Assembly: GCF_034377285.1 (NCBI RefSeq)
Contig: NZ_CP139715.1
Coordinates: 4,510,001 to 4,574,000, forward strand
Length of the DNA stretch: 64,000 bases
Reading direction: 5' to 3'
From: Thalassobaculum sp. OXR-137
GTDB lineage: Bacteria > Pseudomonadota > Alphaproteobacteria > Thalassobaculales > Thalassobaculaceae
Shown here piece after piece: positions 1 to 10,023 of this stretch. Within the stretch, counting starts at the first letter, position 1, and every line of letters begins with the position of its first letter. The notes under the pieces are model-generated. The model worked only from the letters and a program-made list of their open reading frames with translations. It was not told the origin of the DNA and searched no databases. Made by a program: the position numbers and the translations under genes.

Positions 1-744
1 GGTGAAGACCCGCTCCAGCCGCTTGCCGTATTTCAGCATGACGACTTCCCAGTCCACCGTGCCGAAGAACTGGCGGATCTTCTGGAAAAGGCCGTCGGAG
101 ACCACCCCGTCCAGGCTCTGGCGGTTGTAGTCGATCACCCACCACAGGTTCCGGACGTCGTATTTCCAGCCCTCCAGCATCGCCTCGTAGACGTTGCCCT
201 CGTCGAGCTCGGCATCACCCACCAGGGCGACCATGCGGCCGGGCGCCTCGCCGGCGCGCTCCGGGTCCTGGACCAGGTGCTGCATGCGGACATAGTCCTG
301 CACCATGGAGGAGAACAGCGTCATCGCCACGCCGAGACCGACCGAGCCGGTGGAGAAATCGACCTCGTCGGCATCCTTGGTGCGCGACGGATAGGACTGG
401 GCACCGCCATAGCCGCGGAAGCGCTGGAGCTGGTCCACCGACTGGCGGCCCATCATGTACTGGATGGCGTGGAAGACCGGGCTGGCATGGGGCTTCACGG
501 CGACCCGGTCCTGCGGGCGCAGCACGTCGAAATACAGCGCGCTCATGATGGTGTTGAGCGAGGCGCAGGACGCCTGGTGGCCGCCGACCTTGAGCCCGTC
601 GCGGCTGTCGCGGATGTGGTTGGCGTTGTGGATTGTCCACATCGCCAGCCACAGGACCTTGCGTTCCAGCGCGGTCATGATCTCGAGCTTCTGGGGGTCG
701 ATGAGACCGCCGCCAGGGACCGCGTTCGCTGCCCGCTTCGCCAT
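1..744 (-). CDS. AceE-like homodimeric pyruvate dehydrogenase E1 / transketolase-family protein (5' part)
   Basis: This is the first 248 codons of a thiamine-diphosphate enzyme that runs off the left edge. The protein begins MAKRAANAVPGGGLIDPQ. It contains GGHQASCASLNTIM, then KPHASPVFHAIQYMMGR, then a cofactor-binding stretch VGDAELDEGNVYEA and VIDYNRQSLDG. This order and spacing match the N-terminal half of E. coli AceE (GGHMASFQS, GDGEMDEPESKGA, NCNLQRLDG) better than ordinary transketolase. AceE decarboxylates pyruvate and passes the acetyl group to a lipoyl E2. The usual GDG of the cofactor motif reads GDA here. No E2 or E3 partner is beside it within the window, so a role as true pyruvate dehydrogenase is inferred. 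The start is the ATG at 742-744. Confidence 0.75.
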   Translation of the reverse strand, partial: MAKRAANAVPGGGLIDPQKLEIMTALERKVLWLAMWTIHNANHIRDSRDGLKVGGHQASCASLNTIMSALYFDVLRPQDRVAVKPHASPVFHAIQYMMGRQSVDQLQRFRGYGGAQSYPSRTKDADEVDFSTGSVGLGVAMTLFSSMVQDYVRMQHLVQDPERAGEAPGRMVALVGDAELDEGNVYEAMLEGWKYDVRNLWWVIDYNRQSLDGVVSDGLFQKIRQFFGTVDWEVVMLKYGKRLERVFT

Positions 745-818
745 GTCGATACCTTTCCACCGGTTGACGCCCCCGTTCTACCAAGGGGACGCAGACCCGT
801 CGATGTCAGGAAGTTGCG

Positions 819-2141
819 TCAGAAGCGCAAGGTCGCTCCGAGGGTGAGAACGTCGATCGAGCCCTCGTAGGAACCGCGCAGCGTGCCGGCGGCAGCCTCC
901 GAGTGATCCATCCTGGAGCTCTCGACGAAGATATGGGTGTAGCCGGCCGACACCGTCCAGCGCGGATCGATCCGGTAGTCGGCGCCGAGGGAGACCCAGT
1001 ACCGGTCGTTGTCCGGCATCCGTGGCGTGCGGAAGTTCTGCTCCGTCGGGCTCTGATCGTAGGCGACGCCCGTCCGCAAGGTCCAGGCGTCGGTCGGGCG
1101 CCAGGTCGCGCCCAGAGCGACGAAGATCGTGTCGTTCCAGTTCTGCGGGGTCACCGCGTCCGGCTGGGCCGGGTTGTCGAAGACGAACCGCAGCTCGTCG
1201 AAGCGGCTCCATCCGGTCCAGACCACGTCCCCCATGACGGCGACCGTGTCGGTGATGTCATGATGGACGCTGAGGCCGATGGTCTCCGGCAAGGTGACCT
1301 CGGCCGATCCTGGGGAATCGGTAAAGGCGCCGCCGGAGGTCAGGATGGCGGCATTGGCCGGCACGTCGAAATCGGCGTCGCCCTCGACCTTCAGCCGGAC
1401 CTGACTGCGCCAGGACAGCCCGATCCGGGTGCCCTTCACCGGTTCGTAGAGGAGTCCCGCGGTCGCCCCCATGCCCCAGTCGCTGCCCTGCAGGTCGATT
1501 TTCCCGTCCGCCTGCTGCGGCAGGGCACCGAAAGAAGAACAGGGTCCGAGACCGATCGTGCCGACGCAGACCGACCCGAAATCGATCGCGTTCGTCAGCC
1601 GCGACTGAGCGTAGGTGACGACCGGCCCGCCGCCGATGCTGAGCCGGTCGCTGATCTTCAGCGAGGCGACCCCGGTGATCGACACGGTCTGAAGTTCCGA
1701 GGTGATCGCGTGGTAGCGACCGACCCAGTCGTCGTCATAGGAGGTGACGAGGCCGAACGGCACGTTGAGCGCCAGACCGAGATTGACCCGGTCGGAGATC
1801 GTCGCGACCAGATAGGCGCTCGGAACGGCCACCGGCGACCCGGCGTCGCCCCCGTCCCCGCGCGATACCGGGCCTCCCGTGGCGTCGGTGGCCGAGCCGC
1901 TGAACTCGATCTGCGGCGAGATCGGCGAGACGGCAGCCTGGGCCTGGGGCGCGTCGAACAGCGCGATACCGGCGGGGTTGTAGAACAGGATGGACGCATC
2001 GTCGCCCGATGAGCCTGCCCCCGCGAAGGCATTGCCGAGCTTGCTGGCGCTCTGTTCCCTGATCTGGAATCCGGAAGCCGCCGCGTCCTGGACCGGAAAT
2101 GCCAACAGCGTGGCAAAGGCAGCCGCACGGGCGATCCGCAT
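819..2141 (-). CDS. FadL/OmpP1/TodX-family outer membrane porin
   Basis: A 440-residue outer-membrane beta-barrel of the FadL family, which takes up long-chain fatty acids or other hydrophobic compounds. Residues 1-22 form a signal peptide ending near AAAS. The mature start SGFQIREQSASKLGNAFAG, followed by DDASILFYNPAGIAL, is the FadL hallmark: an N-terminal plug or hatch with the NPAG motif. The chain ends in a beta strand with terminal Phe (LTLGATLRF), the signal for BAM-dependent insertion. The length is normal for the family. It lies alone between the AceE-like gene and an ABC exporter, all on the minus strand. The substrate cannot be read from the sequence. Confidence 0.88.
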   Translation of the reverse strand: MRIARAAAFATLLAFPVQDAAASGFQIREQSASKLGNAFAGAGSSGDDASILFYNPAGIALFDAPQAQAAVSPISPQIEFSGSATDATGGPVSRGDGGDAGSPVAVPSAYLVATISDRVNLGLALNVPFGLVTSYDDDWVGRYHAITSELQTVSITGVASLKISDRLSIGGGPVVTYAQSRLTNAIDFGSVCVGTIGLGPCSSFGALPQQADGKIDLQGSDWGMGATAGLLYEPVKGTRIGLSWRSQVRLKVEGDADFDVPANAAILTSGGAFTDSPGSAEVTLPETIGLSVHHDITDTVAVMGDVVWTGWSRFDELRFVFDNPAQPDAVTPQNWNDTIFVALGATWRPTDAWTLRTGVAYDQSPTEQNFRTPRMPDNDRYWVSLGADYRIDPRWTVSAGYTHIFVESSRMDHSEAAAGTLRGSYEGSIDVLTLGATLRF

Positions 2142-2313
2142 TCCGTACTTCCTCCCCAGAGCACGATCGGTTCAGCGCACCGCAATCTGAACCGGGAACC
2201 GCTCTCCAAACCGTTAACGCCGGAATTGCTCCGGTCCTTGGGGCGAGTGTAGGGGAGGAACCGGCATTGTTAAATCCGCCGAACGCAGGCGCCGCGCGGA
2301 TAGTCGACCGCGA

Positions 2314-4152
2314 TCAGCCCGGCACGAGTTCCGTCTCGGCCCCGATCCGCTCGTCCTCCTCCTCGCGGGTCTCGAGCTGGCGGCGCCACATGGCGGCATA
2401 GGCGCCGTTGCGGGCAAGCAGTTCACCATGACGGCCGCGCTCGACGATGCGGCCGGCCTCCAGCACCAGGATCTGGTCGGCATCGACGATGGTCGACAAG
2501 CGGTGGGCGATGACCAGGGTGGTGCGGCCTCGCGACACCTCGCGCAGGCTCTGCTGGATCGCCCGCTCGGTGTGGCTGTCCAGGGCCGAGGTCGCCTCAT
2601 CGAACACGTAGATCCGGGGATCCTTCAGGATCGTGCGGGCGATGGCGACCCGCTGCTTCTCGCCGCCGGAGAGTTTCAGGCCCCGCTCGCCAACCGCCGT
2701 CTGGTAGCCGTCCGGCAGACCCATGATGAAGTCGTGGATGCTGGCGTGGCGGGCGGCGGCCTCCACCTCCGAGGGCGAGGCGCCGGGCCGTCCGTAGGCG
2801 ATGTTGTAGTAGATCGTGTCGTTGAACAGCACCGTGTCCTGGGGGACGATGCCGAGCGCCGCGCGCACGCTCTGCTGGGTGACGTCGCGGATATCCGCGC
2901 CGTCGATCCGCACCGCGCCGCCGGTGACGTCGTAGAAGCGGAACAGCAGGCGCGAGATGGTCGATTTGCCGGCCCCGCTGGGTCCGACGATGGCGACGGT
3001 CTGGCCGGGCTCGACGCTGAAGGAGATGCCCTGCAGGATCTGGCGGTCCTCGCGATAGGCGAAGCGGACGTCCTCGAACTCGACCCGGCCCGGCCCCTGG
3101 GTGAGCGCCGTGGCGTCCGGCTTGTCCGCCACCTCGCGCCGGACGTCGAGCAGGCGGAACATCGCCTCCATGTCGGCCAGCGACTGCTTCATCTCGCGAT
3201 AGACGAAGCCGAGGAAGTTCAGCGGCAGGAAGAGCTGGATCAGGTACGTGTTCACCATGACGAAGTCGCCGACCGACATCGCCCCGGCCTTGACCCCGTA
3301 GCCGGCCATGGACATCAGCGCGATCAACCCGCCGGCGATGATGAAGCCCTGCCCCACGTTGAGCAGCGACAGCGAGCTGCGCGAGGCGACGGCGGCATCC
3401 TCGTAGCGCCGCAGGGAGCCGTCGTAGCGGTCCGCCTCGTGCTGCTCGTTGCCGAAATACTTCACCGTCTCGAAGTTCAGCAGGCTGTCGATGGCGCGGG
3501 TGTTGGCGGTCTGGTCCTGCTCGTTCATCCGCCGGCGGAACTTCAGCCGCCACTCGGTCACGAACATCGTGAAGGCGATGTAGCCGGCGATCGTCACGAA
3601 GGTGACCACCGCGTACCAGACGTCGAAGAAGTACCAGAGGATGCCGCAGACCATGGCGATCTCGATCAGCGTCGGCAGGATGCTGAACAGCATGAACGAG
3701 AGCAGGAATTCGATGCCCTTCACCCCGCGCTCGATGGCCCGGGACAGGCCGCCGGTCTGGCGGTCCATGTGGAAGCGCAGGGACAGGGCGTGCAGGTGGC
3801 CGAAGGTCTTGAGCGCGACCGTGCGGATCGCCCGCTGCGCCACCCGGGCGAAGAAGAATTCCCGGAACTCCCCGAACGCCTGCTGGGCGACCCGCAGCAG
3901 GCCGTAGCCGATCACGATACCGATCAGCGCGGTGATGGCGAAATCGGTGCCGCCGGAGATCAGGTCGACCGCATCCTTGTACAGGATCGGCACGTAGACC
4001 GTCGCGATCTTGGCGATGACCAGGCACAGCACCGCGGCCACCACCCGCGCCCGGATGGCATTCTGGCCGGGCGGCCAGAGATACGGCATCAGCGTGCGAA
4101 TTGTGTTCCAGTCGCCCTTCGCGTCAGGGCGGGCATGGGATCGGGGGGACAT
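2314..4152 (-). CDS. ABC exporter, Atm1/HMT1-like half transporter (fused permease and ATPase)
   Basis: A 612-residue half transporter expected to work as a homodimer in the inner membrane. An N-terminal six-helix domain (about residues 40-320) carries a short Atm1-like run (TVKYFGNEQHEADRYD). It is followed by an ATPase domain with Walker A GPSGAGKST near residue 389, signature LSGGEKQR near 490, Walker B YVFDEATSALD near 517 and the H-loop IAHRLST. The family exports glutathione-linked or Fe-S-related compounds and heavy-metal conjugates. A longer reading frame begins 16 codons upstream, but GGAG lies five bases before the ATG at 4150-4152, so this start is preferred. The substrate is inferred from family only. 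Confidence 0.88.
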   Translation of the reverse strand: MSPRSHARPDAKGDWNTIRTLMPYLWPPGQNAIRARVVAAVLCLVIAKIATVYVPILYKDAVDLISGGTDFAITALIGIVIGYGLLRVAQQAFGEFREFFFARVAQRAIRTVALKTFGHLHALSLRFHMDRQTGGLSRAIERGVKGIEFLLSFMLFSILPTLIEIAMVCGILWYFFDVWYAVVTFVTIAGYIAFTMFVTEWRLKFRRRMNEQDQTANTRAIDSLLNFETVKYFGNEQHEADRYDGSLRRYEDAAVASRSSLSLLNVGQGFIIAGGLIALMSMAGYGVKAGAMSVGDFVMVNTYLIQLFLPLNFLGFVYREMKQSLADMEAMFRLLDVRREVADKPDATALTQGPGRVEFEDVRFAYREDRQILQGISFSVEPGQTVAIVGPSGAGKSTISRLLFRFYDVTGGAVRIDGADIRDVTQQSVRAALGIVPQDTVLFNDTIYYNIAYGRPGASPSEVEAAARHASIHDFIMGLPDGYQTAVGERGLKLSGGEKQRVAIARTILKDPRIYVFDEATSALDSHTERAIQQSLREVSRGRTTLVIAHRLSTIVDADQILVLEAGRIVERGRHGELLARNGAYAAMWRRQLETREEEDERIGAETELVPG

Positions 4153-4264
4153 CGGAACTCCGGTCTGCGGTCGCCCTGACGATATGGGGCATCGGCGCAC
4201 GCTCGACCAGGATTGTTTTCCGACTATCCTCGAAATAAACTAGATGACTGGTTAGGAGCGTGTC

Positions 4265-4504
4265 ATGCGGCATGTCGGAATCTTCGAGGCGAAAACCCAC
4301 CTGTCCCAGCTTCTGGACGCCGTCGAAGCCGGGGAGGAGATCGTCGTGACCCGGCGGGGCAAGCCGATCGCCCATATTGTCCCGGCCCCGGATGACCGGC
4401 GGGAGAAGGCGAAGGAAGCGGTCGCGCGGATCCGCGCGCTGCGAAAGGGCCTTACCCTGGACGGCGTGACGGTGAAGGAATTGATCGAGGACGGACGCAC
4501 GTGA
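4265..4504 (+). CDS. Phd/YefM-family antitoxin
   Basis: A 79-residue antitoxin of the Phd/YefM type. The N-terminal fold MRHVGIFEAKTHLSQLLDAV, followed by GEEIVVTRRGKPIAHIVP, is the classic DNA-binding and dimerisation region. The C-terminal tail from about residue 50 would wrap the toxin. AGGAG stands eight bases before the ATG. The gene overlaps the PIN toxin by four bases (GTGA), so translation is probably coupled. Such antitoxins repress their own promoter. The AT-rich stretch just upstream (4230-4255) contains an imperfect inverted repeat that could be the operator. Confidence 0.9.
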   Translation: MRHVGIFEAKTHLSQLLDAVEAGEEIVVTRRGKPIAHIVPAPDDRREKAKEAVARIRALRKGLTLDGVTVKELIEDGRT

Positions 4505-4923
4505 CCGTCTGCGTCCTCGACGCGTCGGTTACCCTGACCTGGCTGCTTGACGACGAGATCGACCCGATCAGCGACGGATTGATGGACCGGGTCGCAACGG
4601 AAGGCGCCGTCGCGCCCGCGATCTGGCCGACAGAGGTGGCGAACGGCCTTCTTTCCGCCACGCGATGCGGGCGCATTCCGGCGGATCGCGCCAAGGGAAT
4701 GCTGGAAACGCTGGTGGCATTCGATGTCCGGATCGAGCCCACCCCACTGGCCCGTCTCCACACCCGCATCTTCGCCCTGGCAACCGGCGCAAGGCTGACG
4801 GTCTACGACGCCTGCTACCTGGACCTCGCCCTCACCCAGTCGCTGCCGCTGGCCACCCTCGACCAGCAGCTCCGGCAGGCAGCCGAGGCGCTGAACGTCC
4901 CCGTGCTGCCCGCCCGCCCCTGA
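4501..4923 (+). CDS. PIN-domain toxin, VapC-like ribonuclease
   Basis: A 140-residue PIN-domain protein, the toxin of the preceding antitoxin. The four acidic metal-binding residues are visible: Asp7 (VLDAS), Glu45 (WPTEVAN), Asp103 (TVYDACYLDLA) and Asp121 (LATLD). VapC toxins are Mg-dependent endoribonucleases that cut tRNA or rRNA when freed from the antitoxin. The start is GTG at 4501, inside the antitoxin stop region. The length and all catalytic positions look intact, so the module is probably active. Pairing of a Phd-type antitoxin with a PIN toxin is common. Confidence 0.9.
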   Translation: MTVCVLDASVTLTWLLDDEIDPISDGLMDRVATEGAVAPAIWPTEVANGLLSATRCGRIPADRAKGMLETLVAFDVRIEPTPLARLHTRIFALATGARLTVYDACYLDLALTQSLPLATLDQQLRQAAEALNVPVLPARP

Positions 4924-4926
4924 AGC

Positions 4927-5985
<1,059 letters not shown>

Positions 5986-5997
5986 GGAAGGCTCCTG

Positions 5998-6039
5998 GGA
6001 TCGGGGCGGTTAGGAAGGTCTACACCGATACCCCGATCC
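5998..6039 (-). terminator. Hairpin between the chemoreceptor gene and threonine aldolase
   Basis: A perfect 9-bp inverted repeat (GGATCGGGG at 5998-6006, CCCCGATCC at 6031-6039) with a 24-base loop. It lies downstream of the first chemoreceptor and just upstream of ltaE. It has no T-run, so it may end or dampen readthrough; the call is weak. Confidence 0.3.
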
Positions 6040-6080
6040 GTCCGTGCCGCCAATACGGCGTCTCGCGCGATGTGCTCCGG

Positions 6081-7802
6081 TCAGCCGGCCCGCACCTCCG
6101 CCAGGAAACCGTTCACCTCGCGACTCAGCCGGTCCGACTGGTCGGCCAGCCCCGTGGCGGCGGTCTCGATCTGCCGCGCACCCTCGGCGGTCAGGCCGAC
6201 GGACTGGTGCACGCCGGAGATGTTGGCGGACACGTCGCGCGTGCCGGCGGAAGCCTCTTCCACGTTGCGGGCGATCTCGTTGGTGGCCGCGCCCTGCTCC
6301 TCGACGGCCGCCGCCACCGCCGCGGCGATCTCGTTCATCCGGCCGATGGTCTGGGCGATATGGGAGATGGCGGAGGCCGCCTCGCCGGTACCGGACTGGA
6401 TGCTGCCGATCTGCTGGCTGATCTCCTCCGTCGCCTTCGCGGTCTGCCCGGCCAGGGCCTTGACCTCCGACGCGACGACCGCGAAGCCCTTGCCGGCCTC
6501 GCCGGCCCGCGCGGCTTCGATGGTGGCGTTCAGCGCCAGCAGGTTGGTCTGCTCGGCAATGTCCTGGATCAGCGTGACCACGGTGCCGATGCGCTCGGCG
6601 GCCTCCGTCAGCCCCTTGACCATGGACACCGTCTGTTCGACCTCGCCCGCCGCCGCGCTCGCGATCTCCGAGGAATTCGACACCTGGCGCCGGATCTCCT
6701 CGATCGAGCTCGACAGCTCCTCGGCGGCGGAGGCCACCGTCTGCACATTCGCCGCCGCCTGATCGGCCGCCGCCGCGACGGAAGACGACTGGCTCCCGGC
6801 CTGATCGGTCGCCGCACTCATCGAGGTGGCCGACTCCTTGAGGCCGGCCGCCGCCTTGGCGACCGCCCGAACGACGTCGCCGACCCGGTCCTCGAAGGAC
6901 TTGGCGACGGCCAGCATGTTCTCCTTGCGCTCGGCTTCCTGCCGCGCCTCGGCCTGCTTCTGCCGCTCGGCCGCCCGGTCCGCCTCGACCAGGTCGCCAT
7001 GGAGCTTGACCAGGGAGGTTCCCACCGCGGCGAACTCGTCGCTGCGGCCGCTGTTGAGAAGCAGCGGCTCGCTCGACCGGCGCGATACCGTGTCGAGGTC
7101 GGCCAGCAGCTTGTCGATCGGCTCGCGGATCACCCGGAACATGTAGAAGGACAGAAGAATCGCCGCGAAGATCGCGACGGCAGCGGCGATGATCAGCATC
7201 TGGACCGAGCGGGCGACGTCGGAGCGCACCTTGCTCATATTCGCGACCGCCGCCGCGGTGGTCTCACCGCCCTTTCCTTCGATCAGACCGCTCAGAGTGT
7301 CGAGCGCGTCGGCCATGGTCGCCGCGGCCGCGTCGAACGAGCCCATCAGCTTGTTGCCGGCCGGCGCGCCGCCTTCGATATAGGCGTTCGCCATCCTCTC
7401 GCCCTCACCGTAGAACGGCGGCATCGCCTCCGAGGTCCGCTTCAGCGCGGCCACGACGTCCGTATAGCCTAGGTCGCGCGCCAGGGCCGTGGCCTCGGCG
7501 ACGACGGTCTCGAAGGATTGTCGGTTGCTGCGCGCCTCGTCGAACCCGTCATTCAGCCCGTCCTGACCCCGCGTGGCCGAAATGTCGGTCAGCCACTGCT
7601 GCACCTGCACCACGTGGAACCGGACGTCCTTCACCAGCAGGTCCAGCGGCACGATCTTCGTGAACGCGGTGTTCACTTCGGCTTCCAGATTCTCCAGATG
7701 ATTGAGATCTCTGGAGAGGGAGACCGCCTCGTAACCGATCGCGGCGACAAAAATGAGGATGATGCCCGCGAGGCATGCGGCCATTTTCTGACGGATGGTC
7801 AT
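6081..7802 (-). CDS. Methyl-accepting chemotaxis protein (transmembrane)
   Basis: A 573-residue chemoreceptor that signals ligand binding to CheA/CheW. TM1 spans about residues 8-28 ([20 protein letters not shown]) and TM2 about 201-222. The periplasmic sensor between them is predicted helical (four-helix-bundle type) and includes [21 protein letters not shown]-like linker follows TM2. The cytoplasmic hairpin has the universal tip with [19 protein letters not shown] and [18 protein letters not shown]. It is paralogous to the next receptor (8090-9736), with nearly the same first 29 residues, but the sensor domains differ. The ligand is unknown. Confidence 0.93.
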   Translation of the reverse strand: MTIRQKMAACLAGIILIFVAAIGYEAVSLSRDLNHLENLEAEVNTAFTKIVPLDLLVKDVRFHVVQVQQWLTDISATRGQDGLNDGFDEARSNRQSFETVVAEATALARDLGYTDVVAALKRTSEAMPPFYGEGERMANAYIEGGAPAGNKLMGSFDAAAATMADALDTLSGLIEGKGGETTAAAVANMSKVRSDVARSVQMLIIAAAVAIFAAILLSFYMFRVIREPIDKLLADLDTVSRRSSEPLLLNSGRSDEFAAVGTSLVKLHGDLVEADRAAERQKQAEARQEAERKENMLAVAKSFEDRVGDVVRAVAKAAAGLKESATSMSAATDQAGSQSSSVAAAADQAAANVQTVASAAEELSSSIEEIRRQVSNSSEIASAAAGEVEQTVSMVKGLTEAAERIGTVVTLIQDIAEQTNLLALNATIEAARAGEAGKGFAVVASEVKALAGQTAKATEEISQQIGSIQSGTGEAASAISHIAQTIGRMNEIAAAVAAAVEEQGAATNEIARNVEEASAGTRDVSANISGVHQSVGLTAEGARQIETAATGLADQSDRLSREVNGFLAEVRAG

Positions 7803-8047
7803 TGTCGGGAATTTTCCTGCTGGACCAGGGGAACGCCCTGGTTCGATGGCTGACGAAACGGCGGTGACGCTATCTGCGAATTCGGCCGTCAGCTACGCAG
7901 CAGAAGAATTAAACTTCTTTAAAATCTCGTGTTTTCGGGCCCAGTGTTTGCCCTATCGTCAAACAGGATTGAAATTCCCTTTAACCTGAACGCGCATAGA
8001 TATACCCGCGCGCTCCACCACCCGGTGTGGGTCGTCCGCCCTATCCC

Positions 8048-8080
8048 GGAAGGGCGGTACGCCGGGCGCACCGCCCTTCC
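8048..8080 (-). terminator. Hairpin just downstream of the second chemoreceptor gene
   Basis: A perfect 11-bp stem (GGAAGGGCGGT at 8048-8058 and ACCGCCCTTCC at 8070-8080) with an 11-base loop, starting ten bases after the stop of the receptor at 8090-9736. No T-run follows on the minus strand, so it may be an mRNA 3' stabiliser or a Rho-assisted end rather than a classical terminator. Confidence 0.5.
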
Positions 8081-8089
8081 CTGTCGTCG

Positions 8090-9736
8090 TCAGCCGGCGC
8101 GGACTTCCGCCAGGAACCCGCTGACCTCGTCCTGAAGCCGTGTCGACTGGCCGGCGAGTTCGCCTGCCGCCCCTTCGATGCGATGGGCCACCGTGGCGGT
8201 CCGGCTCACGGCATCGCTCACCCCGACGATGTTCTTGGAGACGTTGCGCGTGCTGCCCGAGGCCTGATCGACATTGCGGGCGATCTCCTCGGTCGCAGCC
8301 CCCTGCTGCTCGACGGCGGCGGCCACGGCGGCGGCGATCTCGTTCATCCGGCCGATGGTTTCCGCGATCTGCGAGATGTGGCTGGATGCCTCGCCGGTGC
8401 CGCTCTGGATCTCGCCGACCTGGGTGCTGATCTCCTCGGTCGCCATGGCCGTCTGGCCCGCAAGCGCCTTCACCTCGCTGGCGACGACCGCAAAGCCCTT
8501 GCCTGCATCGCCGGCGCGGGCGGCCTCGATGGTCGCGTTGAGGGCCAGCAGATTGGTCTGGTCGGCGATCTCGTTGATCAGCCGGACCACGTCGCCGATC
8601 CGCATCGCCGCGTCGGCGAGGCCGCAGATCATCGCGACGATCTCCTGCACCTCGCCGGCGGCCGCGCCGGCGATCTCCGAGGAGGTGATCACCTGCCGGC
8701 GGATCTCCTTCACCGAACTGGACAGCTCCTCGGCGGCCGCGGCGACGGTGGAGACATTGCCCGCCGCCTGCTCGGCCGCGGTCGCCACGGTGGACGAGGT
8801 GCCCGCCGCCTCGTCGGCCGACGACGTCATGGAGGCGGAGGAGTCGCGCAGGTCGGTCGCAGCACTCGCCACGGCTTCCACGATCCGGCCGACCCGCTCC
8901 TCGAAGGCCCCGGCGACGGCGCGCAGGTTCTCGCGCCGCTCGTCTTCCAGACGGGCCTTGGCCGCGTCTTGCTCGGCGGCGATGCGGTCGGCCTCGACCA
9001 GGTCGCCGTGCAGGTGCGCGAGCGACCGGGCAACGGGACCGAACTCGTCCCGGCGGGACTCGGACAGCAGCAGCGGTTCGTCGGAGCGGCGCGACACCAG
9101 ATCCAGGTCGTGCATCAGCTTGTCGATCGGGTCTCGGATCACCCGGAACATGTAGAAGGCGAGCAGCACCGCCACCACGAGCGCGATGCCGGCGGCGACC
9201 AGCAGGGACAGAATCGAGCGGCCGACATCGGCGCGCACGGCCGCCATCTCCGCGGTGGTGGCCTCCATGGCCGCGTTGGCCTCCTGCTTGATCTTGTTGT
9301 TCGCCAGACTGAACCCGCCGACCACGCCGCGCATCTTGTTCGCGGTTTCCGACGACACCCTCTCGCGCAGCACCGCCTCCAGGGAGGCGTGCACCGAGGC
9401 CAGGTTCTTGGCGATGTCCTCGAGGCCGGACTGTCCGGCCAATCTCTGGGCCGTCTCCAGCGCATCGGCGGCTTCGCGGCCGTTGTCGCGCACCGCGTCG
9501 GCGGCGACCTCGGTGCCCTGCGCGGCCGCGCGGCTGGCCCGGATGATGAGGAAATGCGCCTCCTTCATCATCAGCTGCAGCGGGACGAGCTTGCCGAAGC
9601 CGACTTCGACCTCGTTCTGCAGGCCGTCCAGCCGGTCGAAATCGCGGCGCAACGACAGCGCCTCATAGGCGATGGCAGCAATAAATATGCAAATGATGCC
9701 TGCGAGACACGCAGCCATTTTCTGACGGATATTCAT
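8090..9736 (-). CDS. Methyl-accepting chemotaxis protein (transmembrane), paralogue of the 6.1 kb receptor
   Basis: A 548-residue chemoreceptor. TM1 is about residues 8-28 ([20 protein letters not shown]) and TM2 about 174-197. The signalling hairpin contains [19 protein letters not shown] and [18 protein letters not shown]. Its N-terminus and signalling region closely match the receptor at 6081-7802, whereas residues 45-170, the periplasmic sensor, are unlike it. This pattern is expected after tandem duplication followed by sensor divergence. The ATG at 9734-9736 is at the end of an AT-rich upstream region (about 9780-9890). The ligand is unknown. Confidence 0.93.
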   Translation of the reverse strand: MNIRQKMAACLAGIICIFIAAIAYEALSLRRDFDRLDGLQNEVEVGFGKLVPLQLMMKEAHFLIIRASRAAAQGTEVAADAVRDNGREAADALETAQRLAGQSGLEDIAKNLASVHASLEAVLRERVSSETANKMRGVVGGFSLANNKIKQEANAAMEATTAEMAAVRADVGRSILSLLVAAGIALVVAVLLAFYMFRVIRDPIDKLMHDLDLVSRRSDEPLLLSESRRDEFGPVARSLAHLHGDLVEADRIAAEQDAAKARLEDERRENLRAVAGAFEERVGRIVEAVASAATDLRDSSASMTSSADEAAGTSSTVATAAEQAAGNVSTVAAAAEELSSSVKEIRRQVITSSEIAGAAAGEVQEIVAMICGLADAAMRIGDVVRLINEIADQTNLLALNATIEAARAGDAGKGFAVVASEVKALAGQTAMATEEISTQVGEIQSGTGEASSHISQIAETIGRMNEIAAAVAAAVEQQGAATEEIARNVDQASGSTRNVSKNIVGVSDAVSRTATVAHRIEGAAGELAGQSTRLQDEVSGFLAEVRAG

Positions 9737-9933
9737 GTAACGACGCCCCCAGCTACCGCTCGAATATCCGAGCCCGCAGTGATCTTCCTCAGCGAACGCT
9801 ATCCGTAATTTTTCGGGGGAACCACTTAGTCATACAATAAAAATGGGTATTCGATTGCAGCCAGAAATCACAAATTTTTTAAGGTTTAATTGCCCCAAAA
9901 CCCAAGCAGCGCGAACCGCCTGCCGAACGCGAA

Positions 9934-9958
9934 ACGGCGGGCCCTAGGGGCCCGCCGT
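9934..9958 (-). terminator. Hairpin downstream of the dipeptide-type binding protein gene
   Basis: A perfect 11-bp stem (ACGGCGGGCCC at 9934-9944, GGGCCCGCCGT at 9948-9958) with a 3-base loop. On the minus strand it is followed by TTTCG. It lies about 65 bases after the binding-protein stop. Between them are short direct repeats of GATCGAAG(G/A)TCCG. Confidence 0.6.
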
Positions 9959-10023
9959 CCGTCATGCGTTCGATCGAAGGTCCGACCGCAGATCCGATCG
10001 AAGATCCGGGCGGATATCTGGGA

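Noticed and set aside
9968-10015. A regulatory tandem repeat (GATCGAAGGTCCG/GATCGAAGATCCG)
   Set aside because: There are only two to three short imperfect copies directly after a stop codon, with no clear boundary; it was not listed as a separate element.
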